A stretch of DNA of 64,000 nt. Source: an uncultured Clostridia bacterium (lineage in GTDB: Bacteria; Bacillota; Clostridia; Christensenellales; Borkfalkiaceae). The notes under the pieces were generated by a model. It did no database searches. It had not been told where the DNA came from and worked only from the letters and a program-made list of their open reading frames with translations. The translations under genes and the position numbers were made by a program. Positions 1-7,179 of the stretch are shown here, one piece after another (position 1 is the stretch's first letter; each line of letters starts with the position of its first letter). The DNA lies in contig CALVHR010000005.1 of assembly GCA_944328495.1 (NCBI GenBank), forward strand, positions 17,067 to 81,066, read 5' to 3'.

Positions 1-1652
1 TCAATATAAAACGCGCGCTGCCAAGTCTTGCCTTCATCTTTACTGATATCTACAATTATATAATTCAAAGGATCCGGTTCGTGCGCGCCGCCGCTCATAT
101 ATATGGCGAGCATCGTTCCGTTTGAAAGCATTTGGGAGGAGCCGACGCCGTACCAAAGCACTTCGGGCGTCGTATATTCTTCGGGGAAGAAAATGCGAGC
201 GGGCACTTTGTTCCATTCATGCTCGTAATAGACTACATCTTCACTTTGCCCGAACAAGATCACAGAACGAAAATCGATCCCGACCTCTTCTCCTTCTTCA
301 AAATATGCGGCATAAAAATCACTGGGGCCCATCTCATTTTCAAGCTGACCGTTTGCGATCTGCCAAACAGACGTCGCAATCGGCTGCCAGCCCGCCTCTG
401 TCAACGATGCTTTTTGTTTTACCGAACTGATCGTCGGCACAAAGGCGATCACCCAACCGGATTTTGTCACGGTGCCTCGGCTGCCCTGCTCCACCGAACC
501 GAAAATATAATTCAGTCCCTCTAATTGTTCAGGCGCGTACCTGGAAATTTTCGGCCACCAATCTTCGTAAAGAAAGTTTCCCGCTTCAAACGGCAAAACC
601 TTTTCGGCATCGATAATAGCCAGCCCGTCCAAATACGCAGCGTCAATCTCCAACGAATTTTTTTCTTCCACCAGCATGATCTCCCCGTCTGTCGTAAAAA
701 GCTGGTATGTTACGGGCAAATTCGGATCGGTTGCATATTTTCCGTTTGCCGTCGACATACCGTTCCAACGATTTTGAGCATACGTCCCGACGCCGCGCGT
801 GCACGCCGCAAAAGAAAACTCCTGTGTGCTATCCAATCCGATCGCCTCGTATGGTATAAAGATTTCAACACGATACCCTTTATCTGCAATATCGTCATCC
901 GCCGTCCCCATCATCGTGACGGTAAAGCACATTATGCTTTCGCAAGCGGCCCACTGTCCCGCACGCCCCTGCAGAACGTGGAACATACCGTTCGGGTATA
1001 TACCTATCCCGTAGATTTGCTCTGTCGAAATCGAGGAAAAAGATGCTGCCGTATCGATAAAAATCTCGACGCTGTCCGTCTCAGCATATGCGCCCGCATC
1101 CGTATCGGTATTGTTTTCCATGCCGAAACAAATATTGTAGTCGATGATCTGATAGGACAAAGCCAACCCCTCTTCTTTCCGCGCCATGGAAAGGTACGCC
1201 TGTTTTTCCAACCAGACAGCCTCATCCGAGGGATCCGCCCGTCCCGTGATCGGCGAATATGCGGAAAGCGGCATCATTTCTACCCGAAGCGCATACGAAT
1301 CCGCGCGCTTCCCGCAAAACGAAACTGTCTTATAAAACCCTTCTTTTTCGAATGTCACGTAACCGTCTGCACTCTGAATGCAGAAAGCGCCGTCCTGTCC
1401 GCTATGCGCCGTAACACTTCCGGAAGTGACGGTGACGCCGGACAGAGCTTTCCCTTCAACCGTGCATACCGTTCCTACGACCTCTATGTTCCGTTCGCCC
1501 GCAGCAAATGTCTCCGCGCCCTGTGTTTTTGCTTCGATTCCTTCCGCAGATAAACTTTGCGCTCCGACCGCTGTAAATATCGCGCAAAAAGCGATCACAC
1601 ACAGAAGCACTATACCCGCAAGGCACAGTAAATTTTTTTTACGCAGCTCCAT
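1..1652 (-). CDS. Secreted CBM9-like and sialidase-like protein, 3' end outside window
   Basis: Only the first 550 codons are present; the gene leaves the window at base 1. The ATG at 1652 has a GGAGGG ribosome site six bases upstream, inside the end of the preceding gene, so the two are translated as an operon. The protein opens with a hydrophobic signal segment (residues 8-30), then a carboxypeptidase-regulatory-like beta-sandwich (about 48-110), then a CBM9/DOMON-like carbohydrate-binding domain (about 125-330). The last 200 residues look like a beta-propeller start and carry an Asp-box, SKDEGKTW, as in sialidases and BNR-repeat proteins. Known: CBM9-like modules bind sugar ends. Inferred: an extracellular glycan-binding or glycan-cleaving protein. 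The catalytic part cannot be judged because it is cut off. Confidence 0.75.
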   Translation of the reverse strand, partial: MELRKKNLLCLAGIVLLCVIAFCAIFTAVGAQSLSAEGIEAKTQGAETFAAGERNIEVVGTVCTVEGKALSGVTVTSGSVTAHSGQDGAFCIQSADGYVTFEKEGFYKTVSFCGKRADSYALRVEMMPLSAYSPITGRADPSDEAVWLEKQAYLSMARKEEGLALSYQIIDYNICFGMENNTDTDAGAYAETDSVEIFIDTAASFSSISTEQIYGIGIYPNGMFHVLQGRAGQWAACESIMCFTVTMMGTADDDIADKGYRVEIFIPYEAIGLDSTQEFSFAACTRGVGTYAQNRWNGMSTANGKYATDPNLPVTYQLFTTDGEIMLVEEKNSLEIDAAYLDGLAIIDAEKVLPFEAGNFLYEDWWPKISRYAPEQLEGLNYIFGSVEQGSRGTVTKSGWVIAFVPTISSVKQKASLTEAGWQPIATSVWQIANGQLENEMGPSDFYAAYFEEGEEVGIDFRSVILFGQSEDVVYYEHEWNKVPARIFFPEEYTTPEVLWYGVGSSQMLSNGTMLAIYMSGGAHEPDPLNYIIVDISKDEGKTWQRAFYI

Positions 1653-1654
1653 CT

Positions 1655-4126
1655 TTAACCCTCCGACGGCTTGTTTTCGGTGCTTTCAAACAGCTTGTTG
1701 TCCGTGCCGAGCCGTATAAATTTGGAACAGTTTCCTGTCAGATTGGTGCCCGTAAGATAGCAGTCTTTCCCGTTCATGCGAACCGATGCCATAATGCCGA
1801 TGACGTCGTCTTTGGTCGCTGCCCTTTCCGACGCCGCGCCGTTTTCAAGATAGATGATCAACGCGCTGTACGGGACATAATATTCGCCGTGCAGTCCGCC
1901 CGTTTCTTTCGCGCGGAGTTCACCCGTAACGCCGCTCCCGTTTACCAGCTTCCACGCGCCCGTTTGCATCGAATAGAATTCGATTTTATCCGTATAAAAA
2001 CGCACGTAATAACAGTTTGCATTCCGACCGTTTACCGTATCACCGACTGAGAACCAAAACATCATATGCTCGGAATTGGGCGTAATCGCATCTGCCGTTG
2101 CATCGATCTCGATTTTCAAGCCCTCCGCCTGTCTTGTGACATAATAGGTAAATTCTCTTCCCTGCCCATCCGTTACCGTTCCAAGTTCTGCAGGGGAATA
2201 ATCCAACATTTGCGCAACGATCTCGCACGTCTTCTTTGCCACATCCGCAGACAAATTGAGCGAAGACAAATGTATCTCTTTTTGTAAATAGCCTGCGGCC
2301 TCGATTCGTACGGTCATTCCGTGCAGCTTTCCGACATTGTAAAAAGTTTCGAAGGTATATACGCCTGCGGAATCTGCCTGTACCGTCTCGATCACGCCGC
2401 CGTCCGCACCGCACAGTATTGCCTGCGCGCCGGCAATGGCATTTCCGTGCAGATCAAAAACCTTTCCGAATACGCACATCGGCTCCGCAAAATCAGGGTC
2501 TTCCTGCCATCCTTCAACGTCGATTTCATACGTAAAACCGGCATCGAAGACCAGATCTTGCCTCTGCTCCAAATACCCGATTTTTGAAAATACTATTTCC
2601 ATATTTTTACCTTTCTTTTCAATTTCAAGCTCATACCTTCCGTCAGGGCCGCTCATCACGCTCGCCCCGCTTGCGCTAACCAAAACATTTTCTTCCCCCG
2701 TCGAACCGCATACGACGGCATACGCTACATTGTTTTCGCTGCGGAACACATTGTTCCATGCGTCGATTCGCACATATTGCGAAGGGTCGAAACGGGAAAT
2801 TATTTCATCTGTCCCCGGGAAAGAATAGACATCCGTATCTGTCCCCGATTGCATGAAGGCAAAAGACAACCCGAAAATATCCCACTGCGTAACGGAAACG
2901 CCGCTAGCCCTTTCTAACAACGTATATGGAATGAATACCTCCGTATAGGTATGATTATTCAAAATTTTTGACGTGCGTTCGACCGTATCTTTTACCGCTG
3001 TCGAAACCCCGTTTTTAAATTGATATGCGACCGTCGAATGTCCGCCGAATACCGCAATATCAAACGTTTGCGCTGTCCGAGTTGTCAAAACTTCCTGCCC
3101 CACCTGCACATAAATGTCAAAACGTTCATTGTCCGTTTCCACGATCGCATCCTGATCGATGCTAAAATACAGTCCTTCTGTCGTTCTGCTCGCCCGCAAG
3201 GCATTGATAATAATAGAATTTTCTCCGCCGATCGTGCCCAAATCGGCGCACTGCAACATTGTTTGCGCATTCAGCCCGATCGTATCTTCTTGACTTTCAA
3301 AGAGATATTCGGGCAATGAAAGGATGCACGGCTCATATCCCTCCTTTTCGATGGTTACCTGGTATTCTCCCTTCGCAACATCTTCGAACAAAATCGTACC
3401 GTCTTCGCCGCTTTCCGCAGATACAGAGCCCATATTCGCCGAAAAGCCTCGGACATCCTCAAAAAGATTTTCGACCGTAATGCAGACATCTTTGGCGATC
3501 GCCGGCGCCTGCTCCTCCACGAGCAACGCCGTTACGGTAATAAAATCTGTATCCGCGTCAAACTCTTCCGCCGAAGTGCTTCCCGTATACGTTTGATACC
3601 CCGCTTTTGTCACGGTAAATGTATAATTTCCCCGCCCGACATCCGAAAAACTGACAATGCCGTCCGCACTGCTTATAAGGGTCTGCCCGTTTAAAGTTAC
3701 GCAAAAACCGTCCGCCCCATCTTCGCATTGCAATACAATACGGATATCCTTTTGACTTGTCTGCCCCGCATTCGCGCCGTCATCTGTCTTTTCGGGACGC
3801 ACGGCCACGGCGATTTCTTCGGACTCTGTATCAAATGCGCTTGCCGCAAGAGTTCCTTCAACATCTTTATACCCTTGCTTCGTCACGCGGTATGTATAGT
3901 TCCCCCTGTTTATATTCGAAAAGCGCGCCAGGCCTTCCGCATCCGTTTCCCGTGAATTTCCGTCCAATTCGATCTGAAACCCTGCGATTTCATCCCCCTC
4001 AACCGAAAAACAAACTGTCTTTGTGACCGTCTCGGATCCCTCCTTCTGTTCACACGCGGTACAAAGCAAAATCGCACCTGCGGCAAGTACAGCCAGAAGA
4101 ATCAGTTTCAGTGTCCTTATTTTCAT
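1655..4126 (-). CDS. Surface lipoprotein with PEGA/carboxypeptidase-like repeats and two CBM9-like domains
   Basis: The 823-residue product has a basic N-terminus, a hydrophobic stretch and a lipobox-like LLCTAC (Cys25), so it is probably a membrane-anchored lipoprotein. Three tandem beta-sandwich repeats follow (about residues 35-100, 125-190, 212-275), each ending in a G-N/E-Y-x-x-x-V-x-K-x-GY motif typical of PEGA or carboxypeptidase-regulatory domains. A CBM9-like domain (about 300-460), two more regulatory-like modules (465-540, 550-620) and a second CBM9-like domain (650-800) complete it. The domain set matches the downstream gene at 1652, so the two are functionally paired. Promoter and palindrome lie at 4151-4197. 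No catalytic motif is visible; glycan capture at the cell surface is an inference. Confidence 0.8.
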   Translation of the reverse strand: MKIRTLKLILLAVLAAGAILLCTACEQKEGSETVTKTVCFSVEGDEIAGFQIELDGNSRETDAEGLARFSNINRGNYTYRVTKQGYKDVEGTLAASAFDTESEEIAVAVRPEKTDDGANAGQTSQKDIRIVLQCEDGADGFCVTLNGQTLISSADGIVSFSDVGRGNYTFTVTKAGYQTYTGSTSAEEFDADTDFITVTALLVEEQAPAIAKDVCITVENLFEDVRGFSANMGSVSAESGEDGTILFEDVAKGEYQVTIEKEGYEPCILSLPEYLFESQEDTIGLNAQTMLQCADLGTIGGENSIIINALRASRTTEGLYFSIDQDAIVETDNERFDIYVQVGQEVLTTRTAQTFDIAVFGGHSTVAYQFKNGVSTAVKDTVERTSKILNNHTYTEVFIPYTLLERASGVSVTQWDIFGLSFAFMQSGTDTDVYSFPGTDEIISRFDPSQYVRIDAWNNVFRSENNVAYAVVCGSTGEENVLVSASGASVMSGPDGRYELEIEKKGKNMEIVFSKIGYLEQRQDLVFDAGFTYEIDVEGWQEDPDFAEPMCVFGKVFDLHGNAIAGAQAILCGADGGVIETVQADSAGVYTFETFYNVGKLHGMTVRIEAAGYLQKEIHLSSLNLSADVAKKTCEIVAQMLDYSPAELGTVTDGQGREFTYYVTRQAEGLKIEIDATADAITPNSEHMMFWFSVGDTVNGRNANCYYVRFYTDKIEFYSMQTGAWKLVNGSGVTGELRAKETGGLHGEYYVPYSALIIYLENGAASERAATKDDVIGIMASVRMNGKDCYLTGTNLTGNCSKFIRLGTDNKLFESTENKPSEG

Positions 4127-4150
4127 CCTTTACCTCCTTCACTGCTTCAA

Positions 4151-4171
4151 AATCATAATTGTCTTATGATT
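4151..4171. promoter_or_regulatory. Palindrome overlapping the lipoprotein -10: candidate operator
   Basis: A perfect inverted repeat with 8-base arms, AATCATAA (4151-4158) and TTATGATT (4164-4171), is separated by 5 bases. Its right arm overlaps the -10 hexamer of the leftward promoter, where a bound repressor would block RNA polymerase. The divergent ArsR-type regulator at 4332 is the natural candidate to bind it; that link is inferred. Confidence 0.45.
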
Positions 4172-4197
4172 ATAAAACAGATCGGAACAAAAATCAA
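4169..4197 (-). promoter_or_regulatory. Sigma-A promoter of the CBM9 lipoprotein operon
   Basis: On the minus strand TTGATT (4192-4197) and a consensus TATAAT (4169-4174) are 17 bases apart. The ribosome site GAAGGAGG precedes the ATG at 4126. Confidence 0.75.
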
Positions 4198-4268
4198 TGA
4201 CAAAAAATTAGTAAATTCTTTTGCCTTTTTCTTCTATTTTAAAATCGAATAAAATACTTCGTCAGGTG

Positions 4269-4297
4269 TTTACAAAAACAATCACAAGGTTTATAAT
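4269..4297 (+). promoter_or_regulatory. Sigma-A promoter of the ArsR-type regulator
   Basis: TTTACA (4269-4274) and TATAAT (4292-4297) are separated by exactly 17 bases. Transcription would start near 4304, giving a leader of about 28 bases with the GAGGAG ribosome site. It is divergent from the lipoprotein promoter, with 71 bases between the two -35 elements. Confidence 0.75.
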
Positions 4298-4331
4298 ATT
4301 ACAAAGATGTTTGAGGAGTCCAACGCTAACC

Positions 4332-5294
4332 ATGAAAAAACAGGCCACCCGCAACGGAATTTATATTTATAATATGTTTTCAGCGGAAGATTCCGAGCAG
4401 ATCCGAGCCCTCGGCGCCGCTCTCTCTTCCCCGATCCGCCTGCAGCTTTTGCATTATCTGCGCGAAGGGCCGAAATCCCTGTATTGTCTGCAACAACTCA
4501 CGGGACTGTCCGCCACTTCCATAGCTATGCACGTCAAAAAGCTGGAAGCGGCAAAACTTGCGCGTCTGGAATATTCGCCCAGCAAAAAAGGATTTTCCCA
4601 GCTCGTATTTCTTTGTTTGGGGAAAATCGAGATTTTCGGCGACAGCACCGCGCCTGCACCGCAAAAAAGCCTCACCGTTTCCATGCCCGTCGGATTATTC
4701 ACGGAAGCTGAAAGCTATGCTTCTTATTTTCGGATCACCACCAACAACCCCGACGATCTGTCTTACGAACAGATCCCGATCTTTTCCCCGAAACGCGAAA
4801 ACGCAGGAATGATCTACACCGACGGCGGAAAAGTGAGTTATACCTTCGATAAAGAAATTTTTAAAAATAAAAAAATTTCCCAAATTGTTTTGAGTTTGGA
4901 AATTTGTTCGGAATGCCCGTACTATTCAAATACCTGGAAATCGGACATCACATTCTCGATCAACGGAAAAGAGCTTTGCACGTATACCTGTCCGGGCGAT
5001 TTCGGCGACCGTCCGGGCAAATTATCCCCTTCTTTCTGGACCTCGATCGTGACCACGCAATACGGTCAGCTTGTCCATCTTTCCGTAAATGAAACCGGAA
5101 CTTTTTTCAATCAGGAACCGTGCGCACCGATCAATTTGCAAAATTTTAAAATTGACGGGAGCGAAAACCTTGTATTTTCGATCGAAACAAAAAAAGATGC
5201 GAAATTTTTCGGGGGATTCAATATTTTCGGGAAAAATTTCGGCGATTATCCGCAAGATATTGAACTGACCGTCTTTTTCGAGGAGATTAACTGA
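4332..5294 (+). CDS. ArsR-type transcriptional regulator with C-terminal beta-rich sensor domain
   Basis: The reading frame is open further upstream, but the ATG at 4332 is chosen because the promoter (4269-4297) and GAGGAG site (4313-4318) lie just before it; this gives 320 residues. Residues about 20-100 are a winged helix of ArsR type (LSSPIRLQLLHYLREG followed by a recognition helix). The remaining 220 residues are beta-rich and carry the signature CPGDFGDRPGKLSP and a late NIFGKNFGDYPQDI. I recognise this from a family of predicted ArsR-like regulators (COG4189 type) often found beside carbohydrate genes; that assignment is from memory. No metal-binding cysteine motif of classical ArsR is seen, so sugar sensing is more likely than metal sensing. 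It probably controls the divergent CBM9 operon. Confidence 0.8.
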   Translation: MKKQATRNGIYIYNMFSAEDSEQIRALGAALSSPIRLQLLHYLREGPKSLYCLQQLTGLSATSIAMHVKKLEAAKLARLEYSPSKKGFSQLVFLCLGKIEIFGDSTAPAPQKSLTVSMPVGLFTEAESYASYFRITTNNPDDLSYEQIPIFSPKRENAGMIYTDGGKVSYTFDKEIFKNKKISQIVLSLEICSECPYYSNTWKSDITFSINGKELCTYTCPGDFGDRPGKLSPSFWTSIVTTQYGQLVHLSVNETGTFFNQEPCAPINLQNFKIDGSENLVFSIETKKDAKFFGGFNIFGKNFGDYPQDIELTVFFEEIN

Positions 5295-5343
5295 AAATTG
5301 ACCTTTTTTAAAATTTTATTTGATCAAACGGCACGAAAAACGA

Positions 5344-5371
5344 GCGCGGGATCTGCAAACAGATCCCGCGC
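5344..5371. terminator. Bidirectional terminator between convergent genes
   Basis: A 12-base perfect stem (GCGCGGGATCTG, 5344-5355, with 5360-5371) and 4-base loop lies between the plus-strand regulator and the minus-strand ssb-like gene. T-rich sequence follows on both strands, the better run being on the minus side. Confidence 0.75.
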
Positions 5372-5397
5372 CCGTATAACTTTTTAAATATAAAATC

Positions 5398-6093
5398 TTA
5401 TTCGAATTCCCCGTATTCGGAGGTATTTTCGGCGCCCGTGTACAAAGAAAATTCACGGTCCAGATCGAAATCCTCCGCACTGTCGAAAGCGGCAAGTTTG
5501 GAGATGGAAACCTCATACGCCGTCATTGTTTTAACTTCATAATCACTGACTTTTTTCTGGTATTCGCGGCTTTGGATCCTTCCCGAAAGAGCGATCTTAT
5601 CACCGACCTGCAAATTTTTGACGAAACGCGCGTTGCGCCCCCATGCAATGCAAGGAATATAATCGGATTTATTGTACGCGCGGTTGACCGCGACCAAAAG
5701 ATCGGCGATCTCGCGATTGAACGGCGTCGTGCGGTATACCGGCGGTTTACAAATATACCCGCTCAATACGATACTGTTCGGATTTTTTGCAGGCGGCGCA
5801 TCCAGCGGTTCGCGGACAAAAACAGTCAGCATCAGGCGCGAACGCCCGTTTTCGATCTTGTTATAGGAGCGAAACTGCCCCAAGGCGCACAACGTCGAAC
5901 CGATTTTCAGATCCCTTTCGGAGATCAACCGCTCCGATACCGTCACAGGCAGAATATCCGCCTGCCCCGAAAGACGCATCACCTTAACTTTAAGTTCGTA
6001 AAAGCCTTCTCCGTACACCTCATGCGAAAAGCTCGCCTCGCTGACGATCTCACCCATGATAAACACTTTGTTGTTCTTCTCCGTGCCGTTCAT
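5398..6093 (-). CDS. Single-stranded DNA-binding protein-like, probable double OB-fold
   Basis: The 231-residue product begins after a GGAGG site and resembles an SSB-annotated clostridial family that is longer than ordinary SSB (about 150 residues). Residues 1-100 look like a first, degenerate OB-fold (KVFIMGEIVSE, then LKVKVMRLSG). Residues about 105-205 look like a canonical SSB OB-fold (IVLSGYICKPPVYRTTP, PCIAWGRNARFV, GDKIALSGRIQSREY). The C-terminus is acidic (ends in SEYGEFE) but lacks the typical DDDIPF tip that recruits partners. It probably binds single-stranded DNA, but it may be an accessory paralogue rather than the main replicative SSB. It lies 44 bases downstream of the deacetylase gene. 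Confidence 0.7.
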   Translation of the reverse strand: MNGTEKNNKVFIMGEIVSEASFSHEVYGEGFYELKVKVMRLSGQADILPVTVSERLISERDLKIGSTLCALGQFRSYNKIENGRSRLMLTVFVREPLDAPPAKNPNSIVLSGYICKPPVYRTTPFNREIADLLVAVNRAYNKSDYIPCIAWGRNARFVKNLQVGDKIALSGRIQSREYQKKVSDYEVKTMTAYEVSISKLAAFDSAEDFDLDREFSLYTGAENTSEYGEFE

Positions 6094-6137
6094 AAAATAA
6101 GTACCTCCAAAAATATCCTGTCGCGTTTCGGTGTTTT

Positions 6138-6905
6138 TCAGGACGCGCTGTGCTGCCTGCCGTTCGCGTCAACGGTAAAATTTTCGCGGTAGATGAGTTC
6201 CCCCGCGGGGACAAATTCATAACCGCTGTTTTGCAGGGAATCGAGCACGGCGGGCAATGCCTCGGCTGTGTGCAGACCATTGTTATGGCAAAGAATAATA
6301 CTGCCCGCCTTCACCTTTCCGACTATGCGAAGAGTGATATCGGACGCAGAGAGATCTTTCCAGTCCAGACTGTCCACATCCCATTGAATGGTATATAAGC
6401 CCATGCTCTGTGCCGTTTCGATCAAAAGATCGTCGTAATCGCCGTATGGAGCGCGAAAAACCTCAACAGGTTTGCCCGTCACCGCCGTGATCGCTTCCGA
6501 TGAAGTTTTCAATTCGTTTCGAATGTCCGCTTCGGAAAGTTTGGACATATACGAATGCGTGGAACTGTGCGTTCCGATTTCATGCCCCGCCTCATCAATC
6601 TTTTTGACGTATTCGGGGTATTTTTCCGCCCAGAATTCCACCATAAAAAATGTGGCGCGCACGTTTGCGTCGGCGAGCGCCTTCAATATCACGTCCGTAT
6701 GGTCTGTCCCCCATGCGCAGTCAAAAGAAATCGCAATTTTTTTGTCCTCGCGCTCCACGCTGTATATTGGGAGCTTTCGAACCGTCCCGCCTGTAAACAG
6801 GGCATACGCGCCTGTGGACTGTACAAGCAAAATCAGCGCAAGCATCAATGCGGCGATCCCCACCGCCGCGGCGGCGCTTTTGCCCCGCACGACTCCGATC
6901 TTCAT
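6138..6905 (-). CDS. pdaB: Polysaccharide deacetylase, PdaB-like
   Basis: The 255-residue protein has an N-terminal membrane anchor (residues 10-33) followed by a NodB/CE4 fold. The first motif is SFDCAWG instead of the usual TFDDG: the catalytic-base Asp is kept but the second, metal-binding Asp is replaced, as in the PdaB/YbaN sporulation subgroup. The metal histidines are present in HEIGTHSSTH, followed by RAPYGDY and a late LCHNNG. PdaB acts on spore cortex peptidoglycan in Bacillus; the same role here is inferred, helped by the many sporulation genes nearby. A TATAAT lies only about 14 bases before the ATG without a proper -35, so the start of transcription is unclear. The gene symbol is by similarity. 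Confidence 0.7.
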   Translation of the reverse strand: MKIGVVRGKSAAAAVGIAALMLALILLVQSTGAYALFTGGTVRKLPIYSVEREDKKIAISFDCAWGTDHTDVILKALADANVRATFFMVEFWAEKYPEYVKKIDEAGHEIGTHSSTHSYMSKLSEADIRNELKTSSEAITAVTGKPVEVFRAPYGDYDDLLIETAQSMGLYTIQWDVDSLDWKDLSASDITLRIVGKVKAGSIILCHNNGLHTAEALPAVLDSLQNSGYEFVPAGELIYRENFTVDANGRQHSAS

Positions 6906-7081
6906 CTTTCCACCTGATTATACTATCAACGCACCCGAAAAATTTGGCAAGGCCTGTCGAATTTTTTCAAGTATTGACGAATCCGTTTGCTGCCATGTGC
7001 GCCGAAATTAAAATTTACTCTATCTATATTCTTTGCCGCCTCCCAATAGAACGGCTTGCGTCTCTTTTCAAAAAATAAAAC

Positions 7082-7107
7082 GCCGCGCGGGCATTTGCCC
7101 GCGCGGC
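7082..7107 (-). terminator. Second terminator after the topoisomerase operon
   Basis: An 11-base G+C-rich perfect stem (7082-7092 with 7097-7107) is followed on the minus strand by GTTTTATTTTTTG. It backs up the hairpin at 7118-7145. Confidence 0.75.
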
Positions 7108-7117
7108 TAAAAAACGA

Positions 7118-7145
7118 GCCGCCGCGCAAGAATTTGCGCGGCGGC
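7118..7145 (-). terminator. First terminator after the topoisomerase operon
   Basis: A 12-base perfect stem (GCCGCCGCGCAA, 7118-7129, with 7134-7145) is followed on the minus strand by TCGTTTTTTA. It lies 34 bases past the stop of the A subunit. The rest of 6906-7081 shows nothing recognisable. Confidence 0.75.
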
Positions 7146-7179
7146 GTGCCGTTTCATAAAATGATCTTTATTCGAAAAA

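Noticed and set aside
4127-4331. Riboswitch or leader RNA in the divergent 205-base gap
   Set aside because: Both leaders are only about 30-40 bases once the two promoters are placed.
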